A DNA stretch of 64,000 nt from assembly GCF_021502725.1 (NCBI RefSeq), contig NZ_JAKFFS010000001.1, positions 1,178,001-1,242,000 of the forward strand, written 5' to 3'. This stretch comes from Dyadobacter sp. CY345 (lineage in GTDB: Bacteria > Bacteroidota > Bacteroidia > Cytophagales > Spirosomataceae). This document shows, piece after piece, positions 47,399 to 56,815 of this stretch. The position numbers were made by a program, and so were the translations under genes. Each line of letters starts with the position of its first letter. Within the stretch, counting starts at the first letter, position 1. Under the pieces are notes generated by a model. The model had not been told where the DNA came from, searched no databases, and saw only the letters and a program-made list of their open reading frames with translations.

Positions 47399-47941
47399 GC
47401 AATAATATATATCGTTGAAAGGGAACTCAAATATATACGCGTAAACTTGATAACTGCGGTAAAAATCAGATACTACTTATTAACCGGTAGGCACAAAAAG
47501 GTGTTTCGATTCAATATACTACGTGTATAGCAAGAATTTGCTATTGTGGTTTGTAACCTCGTTAGTTTCCTTTGTCACAAGAAAAATCTGCGTCTGTATA
47601 TTTCCGGCAACTACACTGATTACTTCTGAAATATGTAGTTTTTAACATCTATCGATTTACTCAACATTCTTAAACTTTACTCGCAATGAAGAAGTTATAC
47701 CTTTCCTACTTCAGTCCTCTCTCGGTTATCCTGCTGCTGTTTTTTACGACTCATTCACAGCTTTTCGGAGCGTTCTGCCGTGTTCAGCAAACTGTTAAGC
47801 CAACTATCCTAAAATCAATACTACGAAATTGCACCCATGCATTTTATGCGTGGCTGTTCCTGATCATCCGGCAGGGATTCAACAAATGTTCTTTTTTTCT
47901 CCTTTGCATTCAATTATTACCAAAACATAATATTCAAAGAA
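47399..47941. other. Divergent intergenic region with a signal-peptide-like remnant
   Basis: No full gene. At 47686 an ATG opens a clean signal peptide (MKKLYLSYFSPLSVILLLFF, then TTHSQLFGAF), but the sequence after it is not protein-like and ends inside the next gene in another frame. It probably marks the 5' end of a deleted exported-protein gene. The divergent promoters for the kinase and the lipoprotein genes must lie in 47399-47680. Confidence 0.35.
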
Positions 47942-48922
47942 ATGAAAACAATATTCTTTTTATTGTTCGTGCTTGTTCTTTCTGTTCCAAGTTGCATTGA
48001 CCACATGGAACCGATTCCGGAAGCGAAATCATTCTCCTCTTCAACAATTGTAAGCGGATTAAAAGCACCAGTCGGAATCGCGGTTGACGACAAGGGAAAT
48101 TTGTGGGTGACCGAAGCTGGGACGGGAAATAACAATGATGATGCAAGTCTGTCGATGATTACCCCGTCCGGTACTAAAACAACATATGTGGCAGGTCTTA
48201 AATCGGTTACCAACCAGGGTTCGATCGAAGGAATTAGTCATTTACTCTACCGTGAGGGGAAATTGTATTTTCTGCATGGTCTGAATGGCACGCTTTATAC
48301 GGCCGATGTCTCGTCGTTCAAAACAGGCGATGCTGCTGTGAAACTTGTTGATATTCCATCTGAGGATGTGGGAAACTATGTTAGGAGCCTCGCATTGACA
48401 AATCCGTTGAATTCCAATGCATATGATCTTACGTTTGGACCAGATGGCCACTTGTTCATTGTGGACGCCGGTAGCAATGCAATGATTAAAAGAGATAAGG
48501 CTACGGGGAAATTAAGCCTCTTCGCCCACTTCCCCGACGTAGCACCGGGAGTAGATGCTGTACCAACCGGTATTGTTTACGACGGCAGTAGATTTCTTTT
48601 AAGTTCATTGACAGGTTTCCCTTTTACACCAGGAAGTGCAAAAATTTTCCAAGTTGACAATGATGGAATTGTTAGCATACACAAAGATAAGTTCACGACG
48701 CTGACCGGTATTGCACTTTCGGTCAATGGCAAACCTATTGTCATTCAGCATGGCATTTTCGGTGCAATGGGATTTGGAGCAAAGTCGGGCAAGGTGTTGG
48801 ATGGGGAGGGGAATACACTCCTTGATAACATATCGAGGCCAACCGGCATCGTTCGTGCGGGTGACAGGGTTTTCTATCTGCTAAGCTACCTGGACGGCAC
48901 AATAAGTAAGCTCACTTATTAA
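47942..48922 (+). CDS. ScyD/ScyE-family beta-propeller lipoprotein
   Basis: 326 residues. The lipobox VLSVPSC (Cys18) predicts a lipoprotein. The mature part has NHL/SMP-30-like propeller repeats (GLKAPVGIAVDDKGNLWVTEAG, listed as GLKAPVGIAVDD and GNLWVTEAG; DLTFGPDGHLFIVDAGSN; ATGKLSLFAHFPDVAPGVDA). This fits the ScyD/ScyE family of secreted proteins, whose function outside cyanobacterial scytonemin loci is unknown. It lies 39 bases before the cytochrome gene and probably forms an operon with it. Intact. Confidence 0.8.
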   Translation: MKTIFFLLFVLVLSVPSCIDHMEPIPEAKSFSSSTIVSGLKAPVGIAVDDKGNLWVTEAGTGNNNDDASLSMITPSGTKTTYVAGLKSVTNQGSIEGISHLLYREGKLYFLHGLNGTLYTADVSSFKTGDAAVKLVDIPSEDVGNYVRSLALTNPLNSNAYDLTFGPDGHLFIVDAGSNAMIKRDKATGKLSLFAHFPDVAPGVDAVPTGIVYDGSRFLLSSLTGFPFTPGSAKIFQVDNDGIVSIHKDKFTTLTGIALSVNGKPIVIQHGIFGAMGFGAKSGKVLDGEGNTLLDNISRPTGIVRAGDRVFYLLSYLDGTISKLTY

Positions 48923-48961
48923 TAAAATAAGGTTATAACTTCATTCCTTCTGAACATCAAA

Positions 48962-49930
48962 GTGAAAGCACTCAAAATCATCGGCAAAATACTAGCCGGA
49001 CTCGCTGTTATCATTGGATTAGGCATCATTTATGTTAAAGCCGCCTTGCCCAAAACTGGGCCGGCACCGGATATAAAAATAGTTCGGACCGCGGCCCGTA
49101 TCGAACGTGGTAAGTATCTGGCAAATCATGTAACAGTATGTATGGATTGCCACAGCACCCGCGATTGGTCGCAATATGCAGGACCATTAACCGGAGCGTT
49201 GGGCGTTGGAGGAGAGGAGTTTAACCAGAAAATGGGCTTTCCTGGAAGATTTTATGCACCCAATATCACGCCCTACACATTAGCCGGATGGACGGACGGA
49301 GAAATTTTCCGTGCCGTCACAACCGGTGTCAGCAAAAGCGGAAAAGCTTTGTTTCCAGTAATGGCTTATCACCGTTTCGGTCAACTTGATAAGGAAGATA
49401 TTTATTCTGTGATTGCCTACATCCGCGAGTTACCGCCAGTGAAAAAAGATATTCCTAAGTCTGAACCGGATTTCCCTGTCAACATCCTTATCAATACAAT
49501 GCCTCAAAAAGCTTCTTTTGCAACCCGGCCTGCGGAAGAGGATCAGTTGGCTTACGGAAAGTATCTTATCACTGCGACGGGATGTGTCGATTGCCATAGC
49601 CAGACAGATAAGGGCAAAATAATTCCAGGAACAGAATTTGGAGGAGGTATGGAATTCGCCAGCGCGAATGGTATTATTCGCTCGCCTAACATCACGATGC
49701 ACAAAGAAAATGGCATAGGAAACTGGACAAAAGAAGCTTTTGTTGCCCGTTTCAAAGCCTACATTGATAGTGGCTATGTTTCCCCCAAGCTACTGCCTGG
49801 TGAAATCAACACACCTATGCCGTGGACAATGTACGCGGGTATGAAGGAGCAGGATCTGGGCGCTATTTATGCTTACCTAAATACAATTCAACCTATCAAT
49901 CATCAGGTTGCAAGAATTGAAAAGAAGTAG
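48962..49930 (+). CDS. Dihaem c-type cytochrome
   Basis: 322 residues from a GTG start (no ATG in this position). One N-terminal anchor helix (ILAGLAVIIGLGIIYVKAAL) is followed by two haem sites CxxCH: CMDCH at residues 60-64 and CVDCH at 208-212. The Met ligands may be in FPVMAYHRF and TPMPWTM. Each half has the cytochrome c fold, so it is a membrane-anchored periplasmic dihaem electron carrier, probably for a dehydrogenase or oxidase encoded elsewhere. It is co-directional with the propeller lipoprotein, 39 bases upstream. Confidence 0.85.
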   Translation: MKALKIIGKILAGLAVIIGLGIIYVKAALPKTGPAPDIKIVRTAARIERGKYLANHVTVCMDCHSTRDWSQYAGPLTGALGVGGEEFNQKMGFPGRFYAPNITPYTLAGWTDGEIFRAVTTGVSKSGKALFPVMAYHRFGQLDKEDIYSVIAYIRELPPVKKDIPKSEPDFPVNILINTMPQKASFATRPAEEDQLAYGKYLITATGCVDCHSQTDKGKIIPGTEFGGGMEFASANGIIRSPNITMHKENGIGNWTKEAFVARFKAYIDSGYVSPKLLPGEINTPMPWTMYAGMKEQDLGAIYAYLNTIQPINHQVARIEKK

Positions 49931-50079
49931 CGAAAATATCAGATAACTAAGCCTGTAAATCCTATCTAATTTTTAGAAATCCTGATTATAGAGCCTAAAA
50001 ATATGTGCTGTTGACCAATTAAGGTATCAAGCGATTGTGTGTATCGGTCATTTGTTATTTAACCAACTACTACTCCATT

Positions 50080-52335
50080 ATGAAAAAATTACTTCAAACG
50101 CTTGCAGAATCTGTTTTTATCAAAAGACTGGTGTGTACCATGGCATTCGCCGGTATTGTATCGTTTTTTAATGTTCAGGGACAGGGAACTATCGTTGTTT
50201 CTAAAAAAGTAGAGCTGGACTTTTCTCCTGGTGCAAACTTTGGCTTTACCTCCAATATTCCGTCCAGTTCATCCTTCACGTTGAATGACGATCCCGCATT
50301 TATCTCAGTACAGGATTTGGGTATAGGGAACAACAACACGATGTGGGTTGTCGCTGCTCCTGCATCAGGAACCGGTAATGGAAACGTTTATTATAGGACG
50401 GCAGGTTCGGCCGACTGGATACAAACGGGTGGCTCGGGAACCCGGATAGATGTAAACACCTTAGGTACAGCAGTCCTTATCAATCAACAAGGATCCCAGT
50501 TTCTGTGGACCGAAAGTTCAGGATTCGTTCAGCAAACAGCTTCAACATTCAACGCTGTTGATGTCGGTGTTTTCTCAGGTAGTGGCCAGAACGTTTTTTT
50601 TCTGGCAAATAATAGTACTGCCGGTTGCAACGTACTCGTGCGCCGTTCAGGACCAGCAAATTATATCAACTACACAAACATTTGTGGCAGCCGCCTCGAT
50701 GTAGCTCAGGATGGCTCTGTTTATGTACTTAATGAAACAGCAGGACAGGTATATCACGTGGTGTTCTCGGCAGATAATCTTACTGCTACTATTTCCCAAA
50801 CATATAATACATCTGCTTTATCATTCAACGATATTGCGGTTGCAGTGGATGGCAGTGTTTGGGCTGTCAACGCTACACGTTGTTATCGTTTGACCAGTGG
50901 GAATTGGGTAGTTGATCCAAGCTCAAGTGGCGTCGGGTCCGGCAGCAATGCGGCTGGTATATCGGTCGGAAGTGAGGGGGATACTCCCATCATTACATCC
51001 AATGCTAAAAGTAATGTGGCTAACATGCTTCGGGGAAGGATTTTTCAGCGCAGGCAAGATGGCAGCTGGATGAATGATCATGCTGTCCGTTCCTCGACAG
51101 CAAGTAACAGTATCATTTTCACTGTTCCTGCCGGAAGCTATACGGTAGTAGAGAATGCTTCTGCCTGGCAACTTACCAGCATAAATACAGCAGGAGGTTC
51201 TGTGACTAAAAACCTCGCGTCCCGCAGTGCAACCCTCACGATTGCGGGAGGGGAAACAGTGCATTTGGAGTTTGTTAATGAAGGGCATGATTATGGAGAT
51301 GCTCCTGATACTTACGGCACGCAGACAGCCAGTATTGGGGCATCACACAAAATAACAAACTTATTAACACTGGGCAGCAAGATCGATCCTGAGTTAGGCG
51401 CTGATCCGGGCTCGACTGCAAAGGGTGATAATGAGACCGGTATCAATGATGAAGATGGAGTTTCGGCATTCCCCGCAATTACTGGCGGAGCGAGCAGCAC
51501 AATTACGAATTACACTGTCAATGTTTCTGCCGTAAATGCCACAACATCTACTGCTAACCTATGCGGTTGGATTGACTGGAACAATAATGGAACCTTTGAG
51601 GCAGGAGAAGGAATTTGTAAGACATTGGCACCAGCCAGCACCGGAACAACTTTGGTATGGCCGGCGGCATCACTCGTCTACGCAACGGGTATGTCCGGGG
51701 TATATGCAAGATTCAGGTTGACGACAGGTACACTAACGGCTGGAAATTTCAAAGGCGCTGCCGCTGATGGTGAAGTGGAGGATTACTTTCTAGCATTTGC
51801 GGATCCACTTCCAGTGAAACTGAAAACTTTCGAAGCTTCGGTGCATGAGCAAAATGTATCACTTGATTGGATAACGACGGAGGAATTGAATGCTGATCGC
51901 TTCGAGGTTGAACATAGTTTGAATGGTAAAACATGGAGTTTTGTTGGAACTGTTGCGGCAAGAGGTGAAAGTAGTGTTCAGATAAATTATACATTTGAGC
52001 ATAAGACTCCTTCGGATGGTCTAAACTTATACCGCCTGAAAATGATAGATGCTGACAACACCTTCGCATTCAGCAGAATTGTTAGTATATCTCTGGATAA
52101 AAATCTGACACTCACTGCCTATCCCAACCCAACGAGTAGCAGGGTGATGATAAGTAATTACGATCAGGTGAAGCAATTTACAATGTTTAATGCTTCAGGT
52201 GTAAAAATCGTCGAAACCCCAAAGATTTCAGCAGAGGGAATTGACGTTACAAAGTTGCAACAAGGTTTTTACATAATTACTTTAATCCGATTTGATGGTT
52301 CTGTCAGCACACAGAAGGTACTGCTTGTTAAATAG
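50080..52335 (+). CDS. T9SS-exported protein with propeller and GEVED domain
   Basis: 751 residues from the ATG at 50080; an in-frame GTG at 50035 is less likely. The signal peptide region ends near GTIVV after FFNVQGQ. Residues about 60-330 are tectonin-like propeller repeats (DWIQTGGSGTRIDV, NNNTMWVVAAPAS, AVDGSVWAVN). A GEVED domain (CGWIDWNNNGTFEAGEGIC through DGEVEDYFLAF) is at about 480-590, and the C-terminal 75 residues (LTAYPNPTSSRVMIS, GVKIVETP, GFYIITLIRFDG, KVLLVK) are a type IX secretion sorting domain. It is exported by the T9SS and attached to or released from the surface. Function unknown. Confidence 0.87.
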   Translation: MKKLLQTLAESVFIKRLVCTMAFAGIVSFFNVQGQGTIVVSKKVELDFSPGANFGFTSNIPSSSSFTLNDDPAFISVQDLGIGNNNTMWVVAAPASGTGNGNVYYRTAGSADWIQTGGSGTRIDVNTLGTAVLINQQGSQFLWTESSGFVQQTASTFNAVDVGVFSGSGQNVFFLANNSTAGCNVLVRRSGPANYINYTNICGSRLDVAQDGSVYVLNETAGQVYHVVFSADNLTATISQTYNTSALSFNDIAVAVDGSVWAVNATRCYRLTSGNWVVDPSSSGVGSGSNAAGISVGSEGDTPIITSNAKSNVANMLRGRIFQRRQDGSWMNDHAVRSSTASNSIIFTVPAGSYTVVENASAWQLTSINTAGGSVTKNLASRSATLTIAGGETVHLEFVNEGHDYGDAPDTYGTQTASIGASHKITNLLTLGSKIDPELGADPGSTAKGDNETGINDEDGVSAFPAITGGASSTITNYTVNVSAVNATTSTANLCGWIDWNNNGTFEAGEGICKTLAPASTGTTLVWPAASLVYATGMSGVYARFRLTTGTLTAGNFKGAAADGEVEDYFLAFADPLPVKLKTFEASVHEQNVSLDWITTEELNADRFEVEHSLNGKTWSFVGTVAARGESSVQINYTFEHKTPSDGLNLYRLKMIDADNTFAFSRIVSISLDKNLTLTAYPNPTSSRVMISNYDQVKQFTMFNASGVKIVETPKISAEGIDVTKLQQGFYIITLIRFDGSVSTQKVLLVK

Positions 52336-52907
52336 AAGTTTGATAAAACAGGCAGAAGCCACCAAATGGGGATAAGATCGATTAAATTTTATAATCTACG
52401 TTACATGTAAATTCAGAACATTCTAACTTGCCCGATAGCCGGATTGGATGTTCACTTTTCTGGAGAAAATGCCCCTGCCAGAGTTAGATGCATGTCATTG
52501 ATAAAATTTCATTGCCAAAATGAGCATTTAGGCGGTGCGATCGTAATATAACTGTTTTAATTATCGTGCGTTATGTCTTCGGCTGCTCTTGTCTCTTTTA
52601 CATTGGTGCAAGTCTGTGGCAATGTAAAGCTTCTAGCTGAATCAGTTTCTCTGCAGCCCCTGGTCTGGTTCAAGGCAGATAAACAGGCATATCTAGATCC
52701 CTTTTTGTTGTATTCAAGGTTTCTATATATTTTCCCTCTTTTCATGATAATACCATTGCCAGCCCATTTGTAGGCCGACAATCATCTGGTCGTTTTCTTT
52801 CATAACGATCCATTTAATTTTAGAAATTGTTCCTGAAGGATTTCTGGATTTTGACTGAGAATATGTTTGCTGAGCAGACTCTATAAATGATTTTCGTTTT
52901 GATCCAT
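52336..52907. other. Gene-free stretch
   Basis: 570 bases without a credible gene. A 200-base frame at 52573 gives no recognisable protein. No structure of note beyond AT-rich runs. Confidence 0.35.
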
Positions 52908-53305
52908 AAGCTTTCCGAGCGTTTCGGTAAGATCATGCAGGACAGGACAAGCTTTTATATTAATCGAAGGATACCTCGGTTAGCAAATCCAAGCAGCTCG
53001 ATTCAGCTATTCCACATTCGAAGATTTCTTCTCTGTCCCCGGGGAAGTTTGTCGGTCTGGTTGCTGATAATCCAGAGCAAAAGATTGATTTAAAAGCGTT
53101 CCATTGTGAGATTTTGGATGGTCACAAGGCGCTCAAAGTAGAGCAGGATAGTTACCAACCGATACCGGAAATCAGAAAAATCGATCCGTCCCTGATAATC
53201 CGGAATTATATGCAGGTTAAGTAGGATATTCTTGATATCGTTGAATCTAAAATGGAAAACATAATGGAAGATCCTGCCAGTTGAAATCCTATTGTAAAAA
53301 AGTGA
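52908..53305 (+). pseudogene. Decayed second copy of the coupling-protein C-terminus
   Basis: Aligns with 5690-6085 at clearly over 80 percent by eye, from KLSERFGKIMQDRTSF to the last residues IVKK. A one-base loss after NR (near 52969) shifts the frame, TAG at about 53221 and TGA at about 53281 interrupt it, and the upstream 530 codons are missing. It is a remnant of a second VirD4/TraG-type element related to the one at 2.4-6.1 kb. Confidence 0.85.
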
Positions 53306-53891
53306 TGACGTGAATTGGTTTGGCTAACCGCCTGACTCGGAAGATAGAACACACAAAAATTTCCCATGGCGAGGTGTCATTAGATCTTTCTAAAATATTG
53401 GTTTGCTTTTGGGAGCCAACTCTGGTAGCGCGTTGGCGATTCTTTAAATTTTACTGTCTTATACTCGAAAAAAGTGGTTTATTGGGACGAATTGTTGAGA
53501 GATATGCTATTAAAAAACGACCATTAATTAGATTCGATCAAGTAAATCCGGTTTTAAACTAGAATCTTCAAATAGCTTATTTTAAATGCTTGTTCCCATG
53601 TTATTTTAACTTGCATGGATTGTGGATATTGAGGAAAATTTAATTGTACTGAAATTTCTGCGACCCTCTTGGCTTCTTAAATTTAGTCCTAAAATTTAGA
53701 GCGACTGTACTGAAATAAACTAATGTTTAAATCAGTACACTTTTTGAATTTTTAAATCATGAAGGAAACCGGCAGAGGCGCTGTTTTGATGTTGATACTT
53801 TAAATCGGTACAGTTTCACTATTTTTTTATCTAATAACTAATTTAGGAATGTTTTAGTTTTGACCTAACTCCATCTTCTCACCCTGCTGCA
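53306..53891. other. Intergenic region with repeated TGTACTG-like motifs
   Basis: About 585 bases without a credible gene. TTGTACTGAAATT (53644-53656), CTGTACTGAAATAAA (53705-53719), TTTAAATCAGTACAC (53726-53740) and CTTTAAATCGGTACAG (53798-53813) share a GTACTG/CAGTAC core. The second and third are in inverted orientation. They lie within 250 bases upstream of the next gene and may be operator sites (inference). Confidence 0.4.
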
Positions 53892-54671
53892 ATGTTTGCC
53901 GAAAAAACAATAAATGATCTGCTTGATCAGTATTTCATTCATTTCGGGATTAAAAATCAAAAGCAAGATCGTGTCGATCTACGATTGACTCGCTATTTTA
54001 ATTTTCGTCTGAAGTATATTTTAGCGAAGAAGCGACAGGTTTTGGTTTCAAAGGAGCTTGCCCCAAAGATAACGTGCTCACCATACAACGAAGGTATCAT
54101 AGAAATTCTATATCGGGCAGCTGTTGGCTATGACCTTAATCCATTCCAAAGCAAGGAGTCTTTCAATTCGGATTACCATGACCTGCTATTCAACGACTGG
54201 GGAATTCATCATTTACATTTGAGTAAAGACAAGAAGAATCCTAAGGATTTCTTCAATTCGAGGACTGGGTCGTTACTATTTGTCAGATTCACGGATTCAA
54301 TTGCTTATTTTATTGATGTCAAGCACCACAAAGATCCTAACGTCTGGAGTGACCGCGATTTGCTACGCATTTTCCAACGGAATTGGGAGAGCTCGATTGC
54401 AGACAGGCAATCAAGATCGGCAGTGGGTTGGTTTGAGGAGCTAAGTGACGAGGATCTGGGAGTGTTAAGAAAAATGGGATATACTACGGGTGTTGAGGTG
54501 GACGGTGAGTTCTACATGCTTCTCGGTCATGGACAAGCGTCGACTGGCGATAACATGATGGCTGGGCGTATGGCAGATAAGGTCATTTGCTGGATCGGCG
54601 AGAATGAAAATCTATTCCGTTTGGATCATCAGCGGTTCGTAACAATTTTAATGGATCGCTTATCTATGTGA
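53892..54671 (+). CDS. Unrecognised protein with a His-rich core
   Basis: 259 residues, soluble and rich in charged residues; I do not recognise the family. A notable core is NDWGIHHLHLSKDK (residues 101-114) followed by LLFVRFTDSIAYFIDVKHH (128-146) and a W at 152. The Asp/His cluster (H106, H107, H109, H145, H146) could be a metal or nucleic-acid site, but no known motif fits. The C-terminal third has GHGQASTGDNMMAGR. It lies beside decayed mobile-element sequence, which suggests cargo such as a defence or regulatory gene (inference). The frame is intact, with a credible ATG. Confidence 0.65.
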   Translation: MFAEKTINDLLDQYFIHFGIKNQKQDRVDLRLTRYFNFRLKYILAKKRQVLVSKELAPKITCSPYNEGIIEILYRAAVGYDLNPFQSKESFNSDYHDLLFNDWGIHHLHLSKDKKNPKDFFNSRTGSLLFVRFTDSIAYFIDVKHHKDPNVWSDRDLLRIFQRNWESSIADRQSRSAVGWFEELSDEDLGVLRKMGYTTGVEVDGEFYMLLGHGQASTGDNMMAGRMADKVICWIGENENLFRLDHQRFVTILMDRLSM

Positions 54672-55316
54672 ATTGCAATAAAAAACCGTCGTTAAAGCGT
54701 AATTTGGACGATAACCTGAATCTTAGCTTGTAAACTTTAGGACTCTTTTGCACGAAAATTTCAGAATTAAATTGCCGTGATATAGGTACCAATATTTAGG
54801 ACTGGTCACATTCCAAATAGTATAATTTAACGTACCATTTTGCACTATACAGTAATTTGTTTCGGTGTACCACTAAATCGTAATTTCGAAGTATAGTGAT
54901 TGGGCATTTTAGGAATCAAAAGTGAGAAAAATAGAAGGGTCAAAGAGTACGGAAAAACCACGGTTTGAATGAACCAGGCTGTGCAAAATAATCCTGTTAA
55001 AATAGTGCAAGACAATTTTGAAGTTTACACTTAGCTTTCAAGTTGATAGACCGTATATTTCAGTTCGCTAAACAGAAGGAGTACACCTTAATGCGTAATT
55101 CAACCTTCGAATCGCTGCATAGCCGTCTCACTTAAAGCTTGCAATATCATTTTGAACCGATAGTTACTCGCTCAAAACAAATATCCAAGGGCTGCCAGTC
55201 TCATTAAACTCTGAGATAGTTGGGTTTATAAAAAAATACTGGCCAGGCTTTTTAAAGTATGTGTAAGTTTTAATCCTTGGGCATGGATGTGCCCTCTTTT
55301 GACGGTCAAAGCCAAA
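54672..55316. other. Gene-free stretch
   Basis: About 645 bases. An inverted pair CACTATAC (54843-54850) and GTATAGTG (54891-54898) flanks a GTACCACT-like sequence. A weak hairpin GGGCAT/GTGCCC with TCTTTT after it lies near 55279-55298. No gene fragments were recognised. Confidence 0.35.
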
Positions 55317-55510
55317 TCATTTTGTTTTCGTGTATTCAGCAGTGGTCACGGGTTGTAGCCACCGGACCCTTCCGTTAGCATGATTAGGCGTGACAGCCAT
55401 TTGAACAAAGCCGGTTTCGGGAGAAGCGCCGTGCCAATGCGGCGTGTCAGGCGGACATTTCACCGCATCGCCTTTTCGAAGTACTTGGATCGGCTTACCT
55501 CTGAAAAGGG
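55317..55510 (-). pseudogene. Cupin-domain protein, C-terminal fragment
   Basis: The minus strand reads RGKPIQVLRKGDAVKCPPDT, then PHWHGASPETGFVQMAVTPN and GRVRWLQPVTTAEYTKTK to a stop at 55317-55319. The GDxVKCPPDxxHWHGAS block is typical of small cupins related to carboxymuconolactone-decarboxylase-associated proteins. The first cupin motif and the N-terminus are missing at the junction near 55500. Confidence 0.65.
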
Positions 55511-55598
55511 GGCATTCATAACTGGTGCCGACTTTCTCATTGATGGCGGTGCCACCGCATCGTTCTTTTACGGCCCGCTACAACCTGAAAAGAATTAA
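55491..55598 (+). pseudogene. SDR C-terminal fragment
   Basis: The plus strand reads RLTSEKGAFITGADFLIDGG then ATASFFYGPLQPEKN to TAA. The EKGAFITGADFLIDGG pattern is the standard end of classical SDR enzymes. Catalytic and cofactor motifs are missing. The stop lies two bases before the MFS gene ATG, so the enzyme gene was once in an operon with the transporter. Confidence 0.65.
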
Positions 55599-55600
55599 AC

Positions 55601-56815
55601 ATGCCAAGCAAACCCAAATTTCACTACGGCTACGTGATCGTAGTCTGCTGCTGCCTGATTATGGGCATTGACATTGGACTGGTCATGAGCTGTGCAGGTG
55701 TTTTCTACAAACCTGTAAGTTTGGACCTTGGCGTTTCTGTCGGGGACTTCGGACTTTATATGAGCTTCATTTATGCTTTATCCTTTTTGATGCTCTCTCT
55801 TGCAGGGAGGATGATGGAAAAATTCAGCGCAAGGTGGCTACTCACGATTAGTTCCGGGATTCTAGGATTGGTATATATCAGTATGTCAACATTCTGGGCA
55901 GTGTGGCAGTTTTATGCTGCGGGGACGTTGATCGGTGTGGCGCTTGCTTTTATTCTATATCTGAGCTATCCGGTTTTAATCAATCGATGGTTTAAGGTCA
56001 GGGTCGGTTTTTTCATCGGCCTGTGTAGTGCTGCATCGGGTGTGGGTGGGGTATTATTCAATCCACTCGCTGGTCGTTTAATCGCGGAATATGGTTGGAG
56101 AAACACCTACCTGATCTTTGGGATTGTCATTTTATTAATAGTAACTCCACTGCTTGCATTATTGCTTCGCAGTCATCTCCAGGACATGGGTTTAGCTCCT
56201 TTTGGAAGTGATCACCAACAAAACAGCGGAATGCCTACGGGGATCACCTTTCAGCAGGCTACCAAGAGCCCCGCTTTCTATTTGTTACTTGTGTTTGCTT
56301 TTTTTATGATTTCAGTCTCAACATTGAATTTGTTCTTACCCACTTACATTACCAGCTCCGGATATTCGGTGCAGCAGTCGGCCCTGGTAGCTTCCTTGGT
56401 CATGTTGCGGGTCACCATTGGTAAGGTAGCACTGGGTTGGATAAATGACACAAGCTCCTTGAGGGGTGTTTTAACTTCCACAGGACTTGGAATTCTAGGA
56501 TTTGTGTTTTTGCTAACGGGGCAAAGTAACATTGTATTTATGCTTGTTGGCGCATTCCTGTTTGGATGGGCATATGCAGGTGTAACTGTGGAAACAGCTC
56601 TGCTGGTCCGTTCCGTTTTTGGCACCAAAGACTATGCTCGTATTTTTTCCATCATATCCATAGCGCTTGCGGCAGGTGGGGCGGTTATGGCTGGTGGGTG
56701 GGGTTACCTTGCTGATTTTATTGATTTCAAATTTATCCTCATAGCTGGCATCGGCTGTTTGGTGATTTCAGCTTCAATCGGCCTTTACGCATTATTTAAT
56801 AGAAAGATGTATTAA
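55601..56815 (+). CDS. MFS transporter (OFA-like)
   Basis: 404 residues with twelve hydrophobic segments. The motif between helices 2 and 3 is GRMMEKFSARW and the N-terminal segment is YGYVIVVCCCLIMGID. Helix 4-5 has YPVLINRWFKVRVGFFIG, as in the oxalate/formate-antiporter-like and monocarboxylate-like MFS families. It probably carries a small organic acid or metabolite; the substrate is not known. It follows an SDR fragment after two bases, which suggests that the substrate was once metabolised by that enzyme. Intact. Confidence 0.85.
   Translation: MPSKPKFHYGYVIVVCCCLIMGIDIGLVMSCAGVFYKPVSLDLGVSVGDFGLYMSFIYALSFLMLSLAGRMMEKFSARWLLTISSGILGLVYISMSTFWAVWQFYAAGTLIGVALAFILYLSYPVLINRWFKVRVGFFIGLCSAASGVGGVLFNPLAGRLIAEYGWRNTYLIFGIVILLIVTPLLALLLRSHLQDMGLAPFGSDHQQNSGMPTGITFQQATKSPAFYLLLVFAFFMISVSTLNLFLPTYITSSGYSVQQSALVASLVMLRVTIGKVALGWINDTSSLRGVLTSTGLGILGFVFLLTGQSNIVFMLVGAFLFGWAYAGVTVETALLVRSVFGTKDYARIFSIISIALAAGGAVMAGGWGYLADFIDFKFILIAGIGCLVISASIGLYALFNRKMY

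Noticed and set aside
11345..53223. Stop codon reassignment as the explanation for the in-frame stops
   Set aside because: The many intact genes in the window end with normal TAA, TAG and TGA stops, and the replaced residues differ (Tyr, Gln, possibly Leu and Trp).
53320..53562. An 80-codon frame after the decayed coupling-protein copy
   Set aside because: The composition is not protein-like and it begins within the decayed mobile-element sequence.
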